Source: Verrucomicrobiota bacterium JB023
GTDB lineage: Bacteria; Verrucomicrobiota; Verrucomicrobiia; Verrucomicrobiales; Akkermansiaceae
Assembly: GCA_030673895.1 (NCBI GenBank)
Contig: JAUTCR010000020.1
Span: forward strand, 1 to 61,234
Reading direction: 5' to 3'
Length of the DNA stretch: 61,234 bases
This document shows positions 54,581 through 61,234 of this stretch, one piece after another; the first letter of the stretch is position 1, and every line of letters starts with the position of its first letter. The notes under the pieces were generated by a model. That model did not search any database. It worked only from the letters and a program-made list of their open reading frames with translations, and had not been told where the DNA came from. The position numbers were made by a program, and so were the translations under genes.

Positions 54581-55828
54581 TTATTTGAATTTCGTGCTCT
54601 TGACGAATTCAATCCAGTCATTCTGTAGCTCTTCAACGGATTCAAAGCCGAAGATCTTAGCAATTTCGATGGTTTCTGGAACCTGCTTGTTGGACTCGAT
54701 GCGTCTCACCATCTCGGCAAAGGCAGAGACCCGCTCAGGAGTGCTATTCATGTAGTAAGCAAAGGAATAGATGGTTACCAAGCGCTCTGGCGTGAGCTGA
54801 GAGACGTCCCAGGTCAGCATTTTCTCAAAGTCGAGCTGCACCTTGTCCCCACGCACCATTTTGCGGAGGGTCTTCGCCCAGGATGTGCCATCCTGGAATC
54901 CTCGCGCATTGGCAATTTCGTCACTGTCATAGTCGGAGGCATCGAGCAAGGTGGTCTCGGAGCGGTCCGCGAGCAGGATTTCCTTGTAGTAAGCATGGCC
55001 CGTCGTGATGGCGAAATAGCCCTTGGGGGAAATGTTACTGACGCCGCCCAGCTGCTTGTTGAGAAGGCTCTTGGCGAGGCAATTGGTAGGGAAAGGGCCA
55101 AATACCTTTTTATAACCCCGCTCGGTACCCTCCCGGACATGGAAGACGCGAGAGCGAGCAAAGACGTTGTAGGTCTCCTGCATGTCATTGGACAGGGAAA
55201 TAGCGCTCCCGCTGGATCGTTCCCAAGTCTGGGCTATCCGGGCAGCATCGCCTTCGAGACCACGGCCTTCCAAGTAGCGGACGTACCATTTGCCCAATTC
55301 TTCATGCGTATCCTCGTCATCAACGATGAAGATTACCATGCGCTTGTCTCCCCAATCCTCACGGAAGTTCATGTGCTGGAAGGCCATGCCGTGCCAGAGA
55401 CGTTCGGCCATCTCTGCAACAGCATTCGGCCGGGTCTTCCCAGCGGTTGCGATGAGGAAGTGGTCGGACTCCATGAGATCGAACATCAGCTCCGTATCCT
55501 CATCGAAGACCAATTGCTCTTCCAGCTTCTTGAACTGTCCCTTGTCGATCCGGACATCTTCTTCGGGAACCCCCATCTCGATGCCAGTGAGAATGTCTTT
55601 GGGTTGATCCGCGTATTCAACCAAGTGCTGGCGATCGGCCAAACTCAGATCCTTGACGGGCACGGTGATTTCCTTCGGATCGGCGGTCACGAGCACTGCC
55701 TTGCCGTCGGAGACGCGGGAGAGCTTCGCTTCGATTGTTGAACCTTTTCGTGAGGTCCAGACTCGCATTTCAGCGGCTTGAGCAAGGCTCAAAGTTCCCA
55801 AGGCCAGGGTCACTAATAGTGTTTTCAT
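54581..55828 (-). CDS. Exported SHD1-domain protein with a degenerate peptidase-like region
   Basis: A 415-residue protein. The signal peptide (MKTLLVTLALGTLSLAQA) is followed by an SHD1-like domain at about 20-70 (VWTSRKGSTIEAKLSRVSDG, VPVKDLSLADRQHLV) like those in the neighbour at 53145. The remaining 330 residues recall DUF1570-type peptidase-like proteins of planctomycetes (FLIATAGKTRPNAVAEMAER, FIVDDEDTHEELGKWYV, FAITTGHAYYKEIL). The zinc motif HExxH is not seen, so it may be inactive. It is co-directional with the retropepsin gene, 35 bases away. The role is unknown. Confidence 0.8.
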   Translation of the reverse strand: MKTLLVTLALGTLSLAQAAEMRVWTSRKGSTIEAKLSRVSDGKAVLVTADPKEITVPVKDLSLADRQHLVEYADQPKDILTGIEMGVPEEDVRIDKGQFKKLEEQLVFDEDTELMFDLMESDHFLIATAGKTRPNAVAEMAERLWHGMAFQHMNFREDWGDKRMVIFIVDDEDTHEELGKWYVRYLEGRGLEGDAARIAQTWERSSGSAISLSNDMQETYNVFARSRVFHVREGTERGYKKVFGPFPTNCLAKSLLNKQLGGVSNISPKGYFAITTGHAYYKEILLADRSETTLLDASDYDSDEIANARGFQDGTSWAKTLRKMVRGDKVQLDFEKMLTWDVSQLTPERLVTIYSFAYYMNSTPERVSAFAEMVRRIESNKQVPETIEIAKIFGFESVEELQNDWIEFVKSTKFK

Positions 55829-55937
55829 TCGATTGCACTGTTGAAGACCGAAAATCATTTGTCGATCTCGAAAGCGTGCGAATCGCAGCACTTGGCCTGC
55901 CAAATCAGGTCTAGGCCGGAAATTAGCGAAAAACGCC

Positions 55938-55957
55938 TACAAAAAGCATTTTTTGTA
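55938..55957. promoter_or_regulatory. AT-rich palindrome upstream of the SHD1 gene
   Basis: TACAAAAA at 55938-55945 pairs with TTTTTGTA at 55950-55957 around a four-base core. It lies about 110 bases upstream of the ATG at 55828 and may be an operator or part of a small RNA region. Confidence 0.35.
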
Positions 55958-55984
55958 ATGACAATGTCCCGCTTTTCGTGTGAA

Positions 55985-56013
55985 TTGAACGGGAGTTGGG
56001 GAGCCTTTAAAAA
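55985..56013 (+). promoter_or_regulatory. Possible promoter of an orphan rightward transcript
   Basis: TTGAAC at 55985-55990, a 17-base spacer, and TAAAAA at 56008-56013. It faces right, into a strong terminator 37 bases downstream, with no protein gene between. Confidence 0.4.
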
Positions 56014-56019
56014 CCCATT

Positions 56020-56087
56020 TCCTCAATATCCTTGGTGTGTGCGTAGCCGGTCGGCGGTGTCCTTAGGGCCACCGCCGGCTTTTTTTT
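56020..56087 (+). ncRNA. Candidate small RNA of about 68 nucleotides
   Basis: A promoter-like pair with a 17-base spacer is followed by a strong intrinsic terminator, and no reading frame of note lies between. The flanking genes are both on the minus strand, so this rightward unit is not the end of a known gene. Rfam-type families were not recognised. The exact 5' end is a guess from promoter spacing. Confidence 0.4.
56050..56087 (+). terminator. Strong intrinsic terminator without an upstream protein gene
   Basis: GTCGGCGGTG at 56050-56059 pairs with CACCGCCGGC at 56070-56079 (one G-U pair). The loop is ten bases, followed by eight T residues. It works for rightward transcription only. Confidence 0.85.
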
Positions 56088-56094
56088 CGCCTCT

Positions 56095-56994
56095 TCACGA
56101 GTCGTCTTCAGGGGCATCTGCTGGGCCATCTACCGCCTCGGCGGGGGCTTGCTCCCCATAGTTCATCAAGGACTCGATGAGTTCCCTCTCCTTCGGATCC
56201 ATGCGCTCTTTAGTCAGCTCGAACATGGTTGGGAAAAGGAGAACACCATTGAGAAAGACGGCGCAGACGAAACCGAGGCCAAATCCGACCCACTTACCCG
56301 GGGCCGGCTTGTCCAGAAGCAGCTGGTTACCCGCCGGCGTATCCCAGAGGACGAGGTTCTTCTTCACCAAGAGCCAGGCTGACAACAGGTGAAGTGGAAT
56401 GAGCAAGAGAAACGTTCCCAAGCCCATCCCCATGAGCCAGACACGAATCGTGCGGAGGATCGCAGCTCCCGCAGTCAATTTGTCATCATGTCGATTGCGC
56501 AGCTTCAACCCCGTGAGCCATTTACCCGGGGTCGTTCCCCACTGGGCCAGAAGGATCGCTTCCACCAGGATAGCGGGAAGGATAGTGACCAGGATGACGG
56601 AGCCGGATTGGAACAGAGGGACGAGATTAACACCCGCCAGAAGCAAGGCCACGATGACGATGGTCTGAAAGACAGTCCAATCAAACCACCGGGCTGCGAA
56701 CCGTCGCCAAAGGTGACCCGCCTGCGGGATGGGCGGCGGAACGGGTGCGGCCTCAGCGGTCTCAACGACCTCCGCTTCTTCCTGCTCCGTCGCAAAGTCG
56801 TCTTGGTAGAGCTCAATCTCACCCAAGGGTTGCCAAGCATCCATTCCTGTAAACCAAGCCTTGGTCTCAGGCTTCAGCTCACCCCGACGGATGCGGGATC
56901 TCACTTCATAATCCGGGTAAGGGCCAGTTTTCTCGCCATTCTCAATCAACCACACTTCCATAGGTGCGGAGCCACTGTCGGTTTTCGGCGTCAT
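56095..56994 (-). CDS. GYF-2 domain plus RDD family membrane protein
   Basis: A 299-residue protein. The N-terminal GYF-2 domain (about 12-60) reads EVWLIENGEKTGPYPDYEVR and FTGMDAWQPLGEI. A Pro/Glu/Ala linker follows, and then an RDD domain with four or so membrane segments (RRFAARWFDWTVFQTIVIVA, ILLAQWGTTPGKWLTGLKLR). This combination is common in Planctomycetes and Verrucomicrobia with unknown function. ATG at 56994 is preceded by GGACTGGCGAA. The gene is divergent from the MBL gene, with an 88-base gap. Confidence 0.85.
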   Translation of the reverse strand: MTPKTDSGSAPMEVWLIENGEKTGPYPDYEVRSRIRRGELKPETKAWFTGMDAWQPLGEIELYQDDFATEQEEAEVVETAEAAPVPPPIPQAGHLWRRFAARWFDWTVFQTIVIVALLLAGVNLVPLFQSGSVILVTILPAILVEAILLAQWGTTPGKWLTGLKLRNRHDDKLTAGAAILRTIRVWLMGMGLGTFLLLIPLHLLSAWLLVKKNLVLWDTPAGNQLLLDKPAPGKWVGFGLGFVCAVFLNGVLLFPTMFELTKERMDPKERELIESLMNYGEQAPAEAVDGPADAPEDDS

Positions 56995-57082
56995 TTCGCC
57001 AGTCCGATCTGGGAAAAAACAGCAAGAATTTGACCATCTCCCCTTTTCTCCCGCCTTAACGCCCATAGACTCCCGCCAGACC

Positions 57083-57901
57083 ATGCTTTCTCTCGAAGAC
57101 AATTTTGACGATATTCTTGGCAAGGCTCTGCGCGGCATGAACATGACGCCGGAGCAGCTTTCCTCGCTCTCCGGAGTCTCTCCCGAGCAAATCAAAGCTC
57201 TCCTTGATGGTCAGCCTGACGATGCCGCCCTGCGGAAGGTGGCTCCCGCGCTTGGCCTACACGGCGAGACCCTAGTCGAGCGAGCTGGCAACAAATGGCA
57301 TCCCGAGCAACTCGAGATCGAGGGGCTGCGCCAGATCACCACCCCCTTCGAGGATTTCTCGGTCAATAGCTACCTCATCTGGGATCCCCACACCATGGAG
57401 TCCGCCCTCTTCGATACCGGCACCTCGGGAGAAGAAGCCCACTCCCTCTATCAAGCTCTGGGGCTCAAGGTCACCGACCTCTACTTCACCCACACCCACA
57501 TCGATCACATCATGGCCATCGAGGAAATCGAGAAATGGGCCACACCCAAGATGCATTCCTGCGCCCTGGAACCAGTAGACGGAAGCCAGACGTTTCAGCC
57601 GGGCGATCAATTCAAGCTGGGGCGGCTGAGTATCTCCACCCGTTTGACCCGGGGTCATTCCCCTGCCGGGATCACCTATTTCATCGAAGGGCTGGAACAG
57701 CCGGTCGCGATTGTGGGAGACGCCATCTTCTGCCAATCAATGGGTGGCGGCGTCGTCTCCTATCAGGATGCACTTGATACCAACCGTTCGGAGATTCTTA
57801 CTCTTCCCGACGAGACAATCATCTGCCCGGGCCATGGCCCGATGAGCACCGTCGGCCAAGAGAAAGCGCACAACCCTTTCTTCCCGGAATTCAAGTCTTA
57901 G
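57083..57901 (+). CDS. Metallo-beta-lactamase-fold hydrolase with N-terminal HTH-like region
   Basis: A 272-residue protein. About the first 65 residues form a helical, HTH-like segment (LSSLSGVSPEQIKALLDGQP). The MBL domain then has HTHIDH at residues 137-142 and later conserved metal sites (GHSPAGIT, GDAIF, ICPGHGPMS). It resembles glyoxalase II-like hydrolases. The added HTH-like part suggests binding rather than regulation; its role is unknown. The gene is 35 bases before the dehydrogenase on the same strand. Confidence 0.88.
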   Translation: MLSLEDNFDDILGKALRGMNMTPEQLSSLSGVSPEQIKALLDGQPDDAALRKVAPALGLHGETLVERAGNKWHPEQLEIEGLRQITTPFEDFSVNSYLIWDPHTMESALFDTGTSGEEAHSLYQALGLKVTDLYFTHTHIDHIMAIEEIEKWATPKMHSCALEPVDGSQTFQPGDQFKLGRLSISTRLTRGHSPAGITYFIEGLEQPVAIVGDAIFCQSMGGGVVSYQDALDTNRSEILTLPDETIICPGHGPMSTVGQEKAHNPFFPEFKS

Positions 57902-57936
57902 CCAACTAACAACCTCTAACTCGTCTCACCTCTATC

Positions 57937-58815
57937 ATGAATCTCGCCTTCGTTGGAACTGGACGGATGGGAGCCAATATGGCCCGCCATCTCAAGCTCG
58001 ACCTCGATTACACCATCACCGCGGTCTACGATATCAACCGTAGCTGCGCGGAGGAGCTCGCGGCGGAAATCGGAGCCAAAGCCTTCCCGACCCTTGCGGA
58101 GGTGACGGCCGCCGCTGACGTCATCTTCACTGTCATCTCCGATGATGAGGCCATGCGCACCATCTTTGCCCCAAGCGGAGACAGTCTGCTCACCGAGGCT
58201 GGGGGCAAGACCTTCCTCAACTGCGCCACCCTCTCACCCGGCGTCCATCAGGAAGTCTATGAGGCCGCGAAATCTTGCGGGGCAGATACCCTTGAAGCCG
58301 CAATGGCGTCATCTATCAGCCACGCCCGCAATGGCGAACTCTATCTCATGATCGGCGGCGAGGAAGCGGTCTTCGAAAGACACCAAAAGCTCCTCAAGGA
58401 CCTCTCGCTCAATCTCCGCTACTGCGGTGATATCGGCCGGGCCGCACAGGTCAAGGCCCTCGTCAATATGGTCATGAATATCAACACCGCCGGCCTCGCC
58501 GAGGGACTCGGTCTGGCTTCCGCCCTTGGCCTCGACCTCGCCATGGTGCGCGAGGTCTTTTCACAAACGGGAGCGAACTCCCGCGTCTTGGAAACCGATG
58601 CGGAAGACATGGTGGAACGCGAGCACGAATGCTGGTTCTCGGCCGAGCATGCCGCCAAGGACTCAGGCATCGCCGGAGCGCTCGCCGAACAAGCCGGACT
58701 CATCCTACCCGTGAATGCCGCAACCAAGGGTCAATACGATCGACTGATAGCGAAAGGCCTCGGACATCTTGACAAATCGGGAGTGGCCGAACTCACCTTC
58801 CCGGATCGCTCCTAA
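57937..58815 (+). CDS. Beta-hydroxyacid dehydrogenase (3-hydroxyisobutyrate family)
   Basis: A 292-residue NAD(P)-dependent dehydrogenase. The dinucleotide motif GTGRMGANMARHL begins at residue 7. The catalytic lysine lies in VKALVNMVMNINTAGLAEGL near 170, and a substrate-site NCATLSPGVHQE near 90. Substrates of this family include glyoxylate and succinic semialdehyde as well as 3-hydroxyisobutyrate; sequence does not decide. It follows the MBL hydrolase and precedes a pseudouridine synthase. Confidence 0.9.
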   Translation: MNLAFVGTGRMGANMARHLKLDLDYTITAVYDINRSCAEELAAEIGAKAFPTLAEVTAAADVIFTVISDDEAMRTIFAPSGDSLLTEAGGKTFLNCATLSPGVHQEVYEAAKSCGADTLEAAMASSISHARNGELYLMIGGEEAVFERHQKLLKDLSLNLRYCGDIGRAAQVKALVNMVMNINTAGLAEGLGLASALGLDLAMVREVFSQTGANSRVLETDAEDMVEREHECWFSAEHAAKDSGIAGALAEQAGLILPVNAATKGQYDRLIAKGLGHLDKSGVAELTFPDRS

Positions 58816-58881
58816 CAAGACCTCTTACCCAAACTCGTTGCAACGCCCTCATCCCCCCGCCTCTAACGGCGGGAGAACCTC

Positions 58882-59484
58882 ATGCTCATCGCGCTCAACA
58901 AGCCCTATCAACTGCTCAGCCAATTCAACCCCAATCCGGGCGAGGATGAGCAGCCGACCTTGCGCGACCTGCCCGATCCGGTACCCGACGGCGTCGTGCC
59001 CCTCGGTCGCCTTGATTATGACTCCGAGGGTCTCCTCCTCCTCACCGATGAACGGGAACTGGAGTACAAGCTCCTCCATCCCTCGAACAAGCACCGCCGC
59101 CGCTACCACGTCCTCGTCGAGGGCCAGCCCGCCACCGACGATCTCGCTCCCGCCCGGGAGGGGAAGCTCACCATCCGGGTCGCCAAGCGAACCCACCGCT
59201 GCCTTCCCGTGAAGGCTCGAGTGCTCAAGCAAGAACCTGACTTCCTCTGGCCACGGACCCCGCCCGTCCGCTCCCGTCAAACCATCGTTGATACCTGGCT
59301 CATGCTCGAGCTGCGGGAAGGCAAGAACCGGCAGGTCCGCCGCATGACCGCCGCCCTCGGGTTCCCGACCCTTCGCTTGGTCCGAACGGGGATTGGAACG
59401 CTCGCCCTCCCCGATCTGGGCCTCAAGCCGGGGCAATGGTGCGCGCTCGACGACAACCATCGGAAGTTGATCTTCAGCAAATGA
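58882..59484 (+). CDS. RluE/RsuA-type pseudouridine synthase
   Basis: A 200-residue single-domain pseudouridine synthase that modifies a uridine in ribosomal RNA. The catalytic Asp is in PLGRLDYDSEGLLLLTDER near residue 50. The C-terminal part carries LELREGKNRQVRRMTAALGF, the family signature. It lacks an S4 domain and starts MLIALNKPYQLLSQF, which fits the RluE branch. The spacing to selA is 65 bases. Confidence 0.88.
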   Translation: MLIALNKPYQLLSQFNPNPGEDEQPTLRDLPDPVPDGVVPLGRLDYDSEGLLLLTDERELEYKLLHPSNKHRRRYHVLVEGQPATDDLAPAREGKLTIRVAKRTHRCLPVKARVLKQEPDFLWPRTPPVRSRQTIVDTWLMLELREGKNRQVRRMTAALGFPTLRLVRTGIGTLALPDLGLKPGQWCALDDNHRKLIFSK

Positions 59485-59549
59485 AAGCCCGGGACATTTT
59501 GGCAGATTCACCTTTCCACTTGAGGCCGCAAAGCTAGCTTCAACCTGCA

Positions 59550-60827
59550 ATGAATCTTGCCGCCCTGCCCTCTGTGGAGATCGTCTCCCGCGATCTCGCC
59601 AAGGAATCCCAGCTCCCGAAAAGCCTGGTCACCGGATTCGTCAAAAGGCAGATCGAAAGCTATCGCTCCCGCCTCTTGGCCGGCGAGCCCCTCCAGCGCG
59701 AAGACATCGTCGCCGACCTCTCTTCTTCGCTCCGCGCCTTTGAAAACTCCCGCCTTCGCCCCGTCAAAAACGGGACCGGCATCCTCATTCACACCAATCT
59801 AGGCCGCGCCCCCCTTGGCCAACGGGCCGCCCGCTCCCTCTATGAGGTGGCGACGAATTACTGCAATATCGAGCTCGATCTGGAGACCGGCAAGCGCGGC
59901 CGGCGGGGCTCTTTCCTCGAGGAGTCCCTGGCTATCCTGCTTGAGGCAGAGGCGGCGACGGTGGTCAACAATTGCGCGGCCGCCCTCGTCTTGACGCTGC
60001 GAGCCTTGATCCAGGAAGGCAGGAACGAGGTCATCGTCTCACGGGGGGAATTGGTCGAAATCGGGGGCGGATTCCGCATTCCCGATATCCTTGAAACGTC
60101 GGGAGCGAAGCTTGTCGAGGTCGGCGCGACTAATAAAACCCATCTCGCCGACTACGAGAAAGCGATCTCTGAGCGCACGGCGCTCATCCTCAAGGTCCAT
60201 CGCTCGAATTTTTTCCTTGGAGGCTTCACTGCCGAAGCCGACGTGCAAGAGCTCTACCAGCTGGCCGAGGCGAATGGCATCCCCCTCGTCGAGGACTTGG
60301 GCTCCGGCGCGATGATGAATACGGATGAACTCGCTCCCATCGAACACGAACCCCGCCCGCAGGAGCAGCTCGCGCGAGGTATCGAGCTGGTCCTTTTCTC
60401 CGGAGACAAATTACTGGGCGGCCCCCAGGCCGGCATCATCGCCGGTCGGCAGGACCTCGTCGCCCGCGTCAAGAAAGAGCCCTTCTACCGCGCGGTTCGA
60501 CCGGACAAGCTCATCTTGACTGCGATGCAGGAAGTCGTCATCGACTACCTGACGATCAAGGACGACCCCACCCGGCTCGATCTGGTCCCGGTCCTCGCCA
60601 TGCTCCACCAGTCGACTGAAGAACTTGGGGAGAAAGCGACCCGCCTGCGCGAGGCCCATGGCGGAGAACTTGCGGAGACCACCGGAGCCACTGGCGGAGG
60701 CACCATGCCGAAGTCTCAATTTCCCTCCCTCGCCCTCAAGACGACCGAGAAACCCGCCATCGCGGATCTCATCACCCGCGTCGAAGACGGCCATCACTTG
60801 ACCGATCCCCGCACCTTGATTGAGTGA
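59550..60827 (+). CDS. selA: L-seryl-tRNA(Sec) selenium transferase (selenocysteine synthase)
   Basis: SelA converts Ser-tRNA(Sec) to Sec-tRNA(Sec) with selenophosphate on a PLP cofactor. The 425-residue protein has the N-terminal LPSVEIVSRDLAKE region, then GTGILIHTNLGRAPL, NNCAAALVLTLRAL, LGGFTAEADVQELYQLAE, and the PLP lysine K287 in FSGDKLLGGPQAGII. It is slightly shorter than E. coli SelA (463). Its presence means the cell makes selenocysteine, and selB, selC and selD should exist elsewhere. The next gene, 150 bases later, contains a putative UGA-encoded selenocysteine. Confidence 0.95.
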   Translation: MNLAALPSVEIVSRDLAKESQLPKSLVTGFVKRQIESYRSRLLAGEPLQREDIVADLSSSLRAFENSRLRPVKNGTGILIHTNLGRAPLGQRAARSLYEVATNYCNIELDLETGKRGRRGSFLEESLAILLEAEAATVVNNCAAALVLTLRALIQEGRNEVIVSRGELVEIGGGFRIPDILETSGAKLVEVGATNKTHLADYEKAISERTALILKVHRSNFFLGGFTAEADVQELYQLAEANGIPLVEDLGSGAMMNTDELAPIEHEPRPQEQLARGIELVLFSGDKLLGGPQAGIIAGRQDLVARVKKEPFYRAVRPDKLILTAMQEVVIDYLTIKDDPTRLDLVPVLAMLHQSTEELGEKATRLREAHGGELAETTGATGGGTMPKSQFPSLALKTTEKPAIADLITRVEDGHHLTDPRTLIE

Positions 60828-60977
60828 GCCGGGGAATCTTCGGGACTCCCTACGGAATCCTTGAAAATCCGGGCAGACGAAAGCCCTTTCCCATCCTCTC
60901 ATTCCGAAAAAATCAGGCACGAAAGGCACGGAGATTGCTCTTCAGGCAAAGGGCAAAGCCAGCCCGCTCCTTCTCCC

Positions 60978-61234
60978 ATGGCCGAAACACCTTTCACCAT
61001 TGAGCTGCCGGATGGCTCTGATCGGACAATCTATTCACCCTCCTCGGTCGTGGCTCAATTTCTGTCACCGGGAGCCACCTTGACTGTCTCTCAATTCCTC
61101 CCTGCCGCGATCGCAGCTCTCACCGAGGCCAACAACCGGGTGCGGGAGCGGTTTGGAGTCGGATGAGGCTCCGCTATCGAATCTCTGGAAGAGGTTCAGA
61201 ACCTTTGCTCGAAGCTCGCCCCCGAGGCGGAGAT
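60978..61234 (+). CDS. MSMEG_0570-family protein with a probable UGA-selenocysteine (cut by window end)
   Basis: A small protein beginning MAETPFTIELPDGSDRTIYS, then SPSSVVAQFLSPG and ALTEANNRVRERFGVG. This matches the MSMEG_0570 family (about 95 residues), linked to nitrogen starvation and, with its partners, to the Nit1C nitrilase cluster; the match is from memory. The frame meets TGA at 61164-61166 after residue 62, too short for the family. Translation continues in the same frame as GSAIESLEEVQNLCSKLAPE to the window end, as relatives do after a cysteine. I therefore read the TGA as selenocysteine 63. A SECIS-like hairpin follows. The gene may also be a truncated one ending at 61166. Confidence 0.7.
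61164..61197 (+). promoter_or_regulatory. Candidate bacterial SECIS element after the in-frame UGA
   Basis: UGA at 61164-61166 is followed by GAAUCUC (61179-61185), loop UGGAA (61186-61190) and GAGGUUC (61191-61197): seven pairs with one G-U. The loop starts 19 bases after the UGA and has G as its second base. Bacterial SECIS elements require such a short stem with a G in the first two loop positions at about 16-37 bases from the UGA. Confidence 0.65.

Noticed and set aside
60828-60977. Possible tRNA-Sec between selA and the next gene
   Set aside because: A short stem with a TTCA loop near 60940 is the only hint; no acceptor or T arm could be found.
61163-61234. A new gene starting at ATG overlapping the TGA at 61164
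   Set aside because: Its product (MRLRYRISGRGSEPLLEARP) looks unnatural, while the continued frame reads like a protein; the selenocysteine reading is better.
1-61234. CRISPR arrays, insertion sequences, prophage genes or integrase sites
   Set aside because: No spaced direct repeats, transposase motifs or phage genes were found.

Overview
The window looks like chromosome of a Verrucomicrobiota bacterium, probably a marine or aquatic member of the class Verrucomicrobiae. This is an inference from gene content and style, not from a marker gene. The supporting features are a formylglycine sulfatase, DUF1080 and Gfo/Idh/MocA sugar enzymes next to a cytochrome c/beta-propeller dehydrogenase, two PEP-CTERM proteins with an exosortase, proteins with SLA1-like (SHD1) domains, and a general lack of clear Shine-Dalgarno sites. 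No insertion sequence, phage gene or CRISPR array was seen.

Layout. 1-3138: the tail of a zinc-ribbon membrane protein, pdxA, and convergent leuA. 3422-7583: an unknown anchored protein, a secreted zinc metallopeptidase and a sulfatase. 7584-8128: a gene-free stretch with a terminator and a structured repeat. 8129-11510: a VIT/VWA PEP-CTERM protein, an exosortase and an EpsI-like protein, which form a compact sorting cassette. 11497-14761: an ABC exporter pair and a secreted EEP-type hydrolase. 14843-22627: a minus-strand sugar cluster (MFS symporter, two Gfo/Idh/MocA oxidoreductases, a double DUF1080 protein, a cytochrome c/propeller protein) that fits oxidation of a glycoside to a 3-keto sugar followed by cleavage. 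Divergent from it, 22773-28748 runs ROK-like kinase, PIG-L deacetylase, sdaA, tdh, kbl, which would feed serine and threonine carbon to pyruvate, glycine and acetyl-CoA. 29130-33667: two EamA transporters, a PAS/PP2C phosphatase and a LuxR-type regulator. 33889-35713: cinA, rsfS and tRNA-Ala(GGC). 35848-41296: an alpha-glucan group (GH31 alpha-glucosidase divergent from a GT4 synthase and a GH57 enzyme). 41339-47734: YitT, a small PEP-CTERM protein and a 1549-residue protein with two phytase-like and two GDPD domains. 48078-56994: recG, rex, and several secreted proteins of unknown role, including a duplicated SHD1-retropepsin protein. 57083-61234: an MBL-fold hydrolase, a beta-hydroxyacid dehydrogenase, an RluE-like pseudouridine synthase, selA, and a last gene cut by the window edge.

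The most striking point is at the right edge. Directly after selA (selenocysteine synthase on tRNA-Sec) lies a small gene of the MSMEG_0570 family whose reading frame meets an in-frame TGA at 61164. The frame continues naturally after it, and a 7-bp hairpin with a five-base loop carrying G at loop position 2 starts 12 bases downstream, which fits a bacterial SECIS element. As I recall the family, the TGA falls where relatives have cysteine. I interpret this as an unannotated selenoprotein beside its own selenium-insertion gene.
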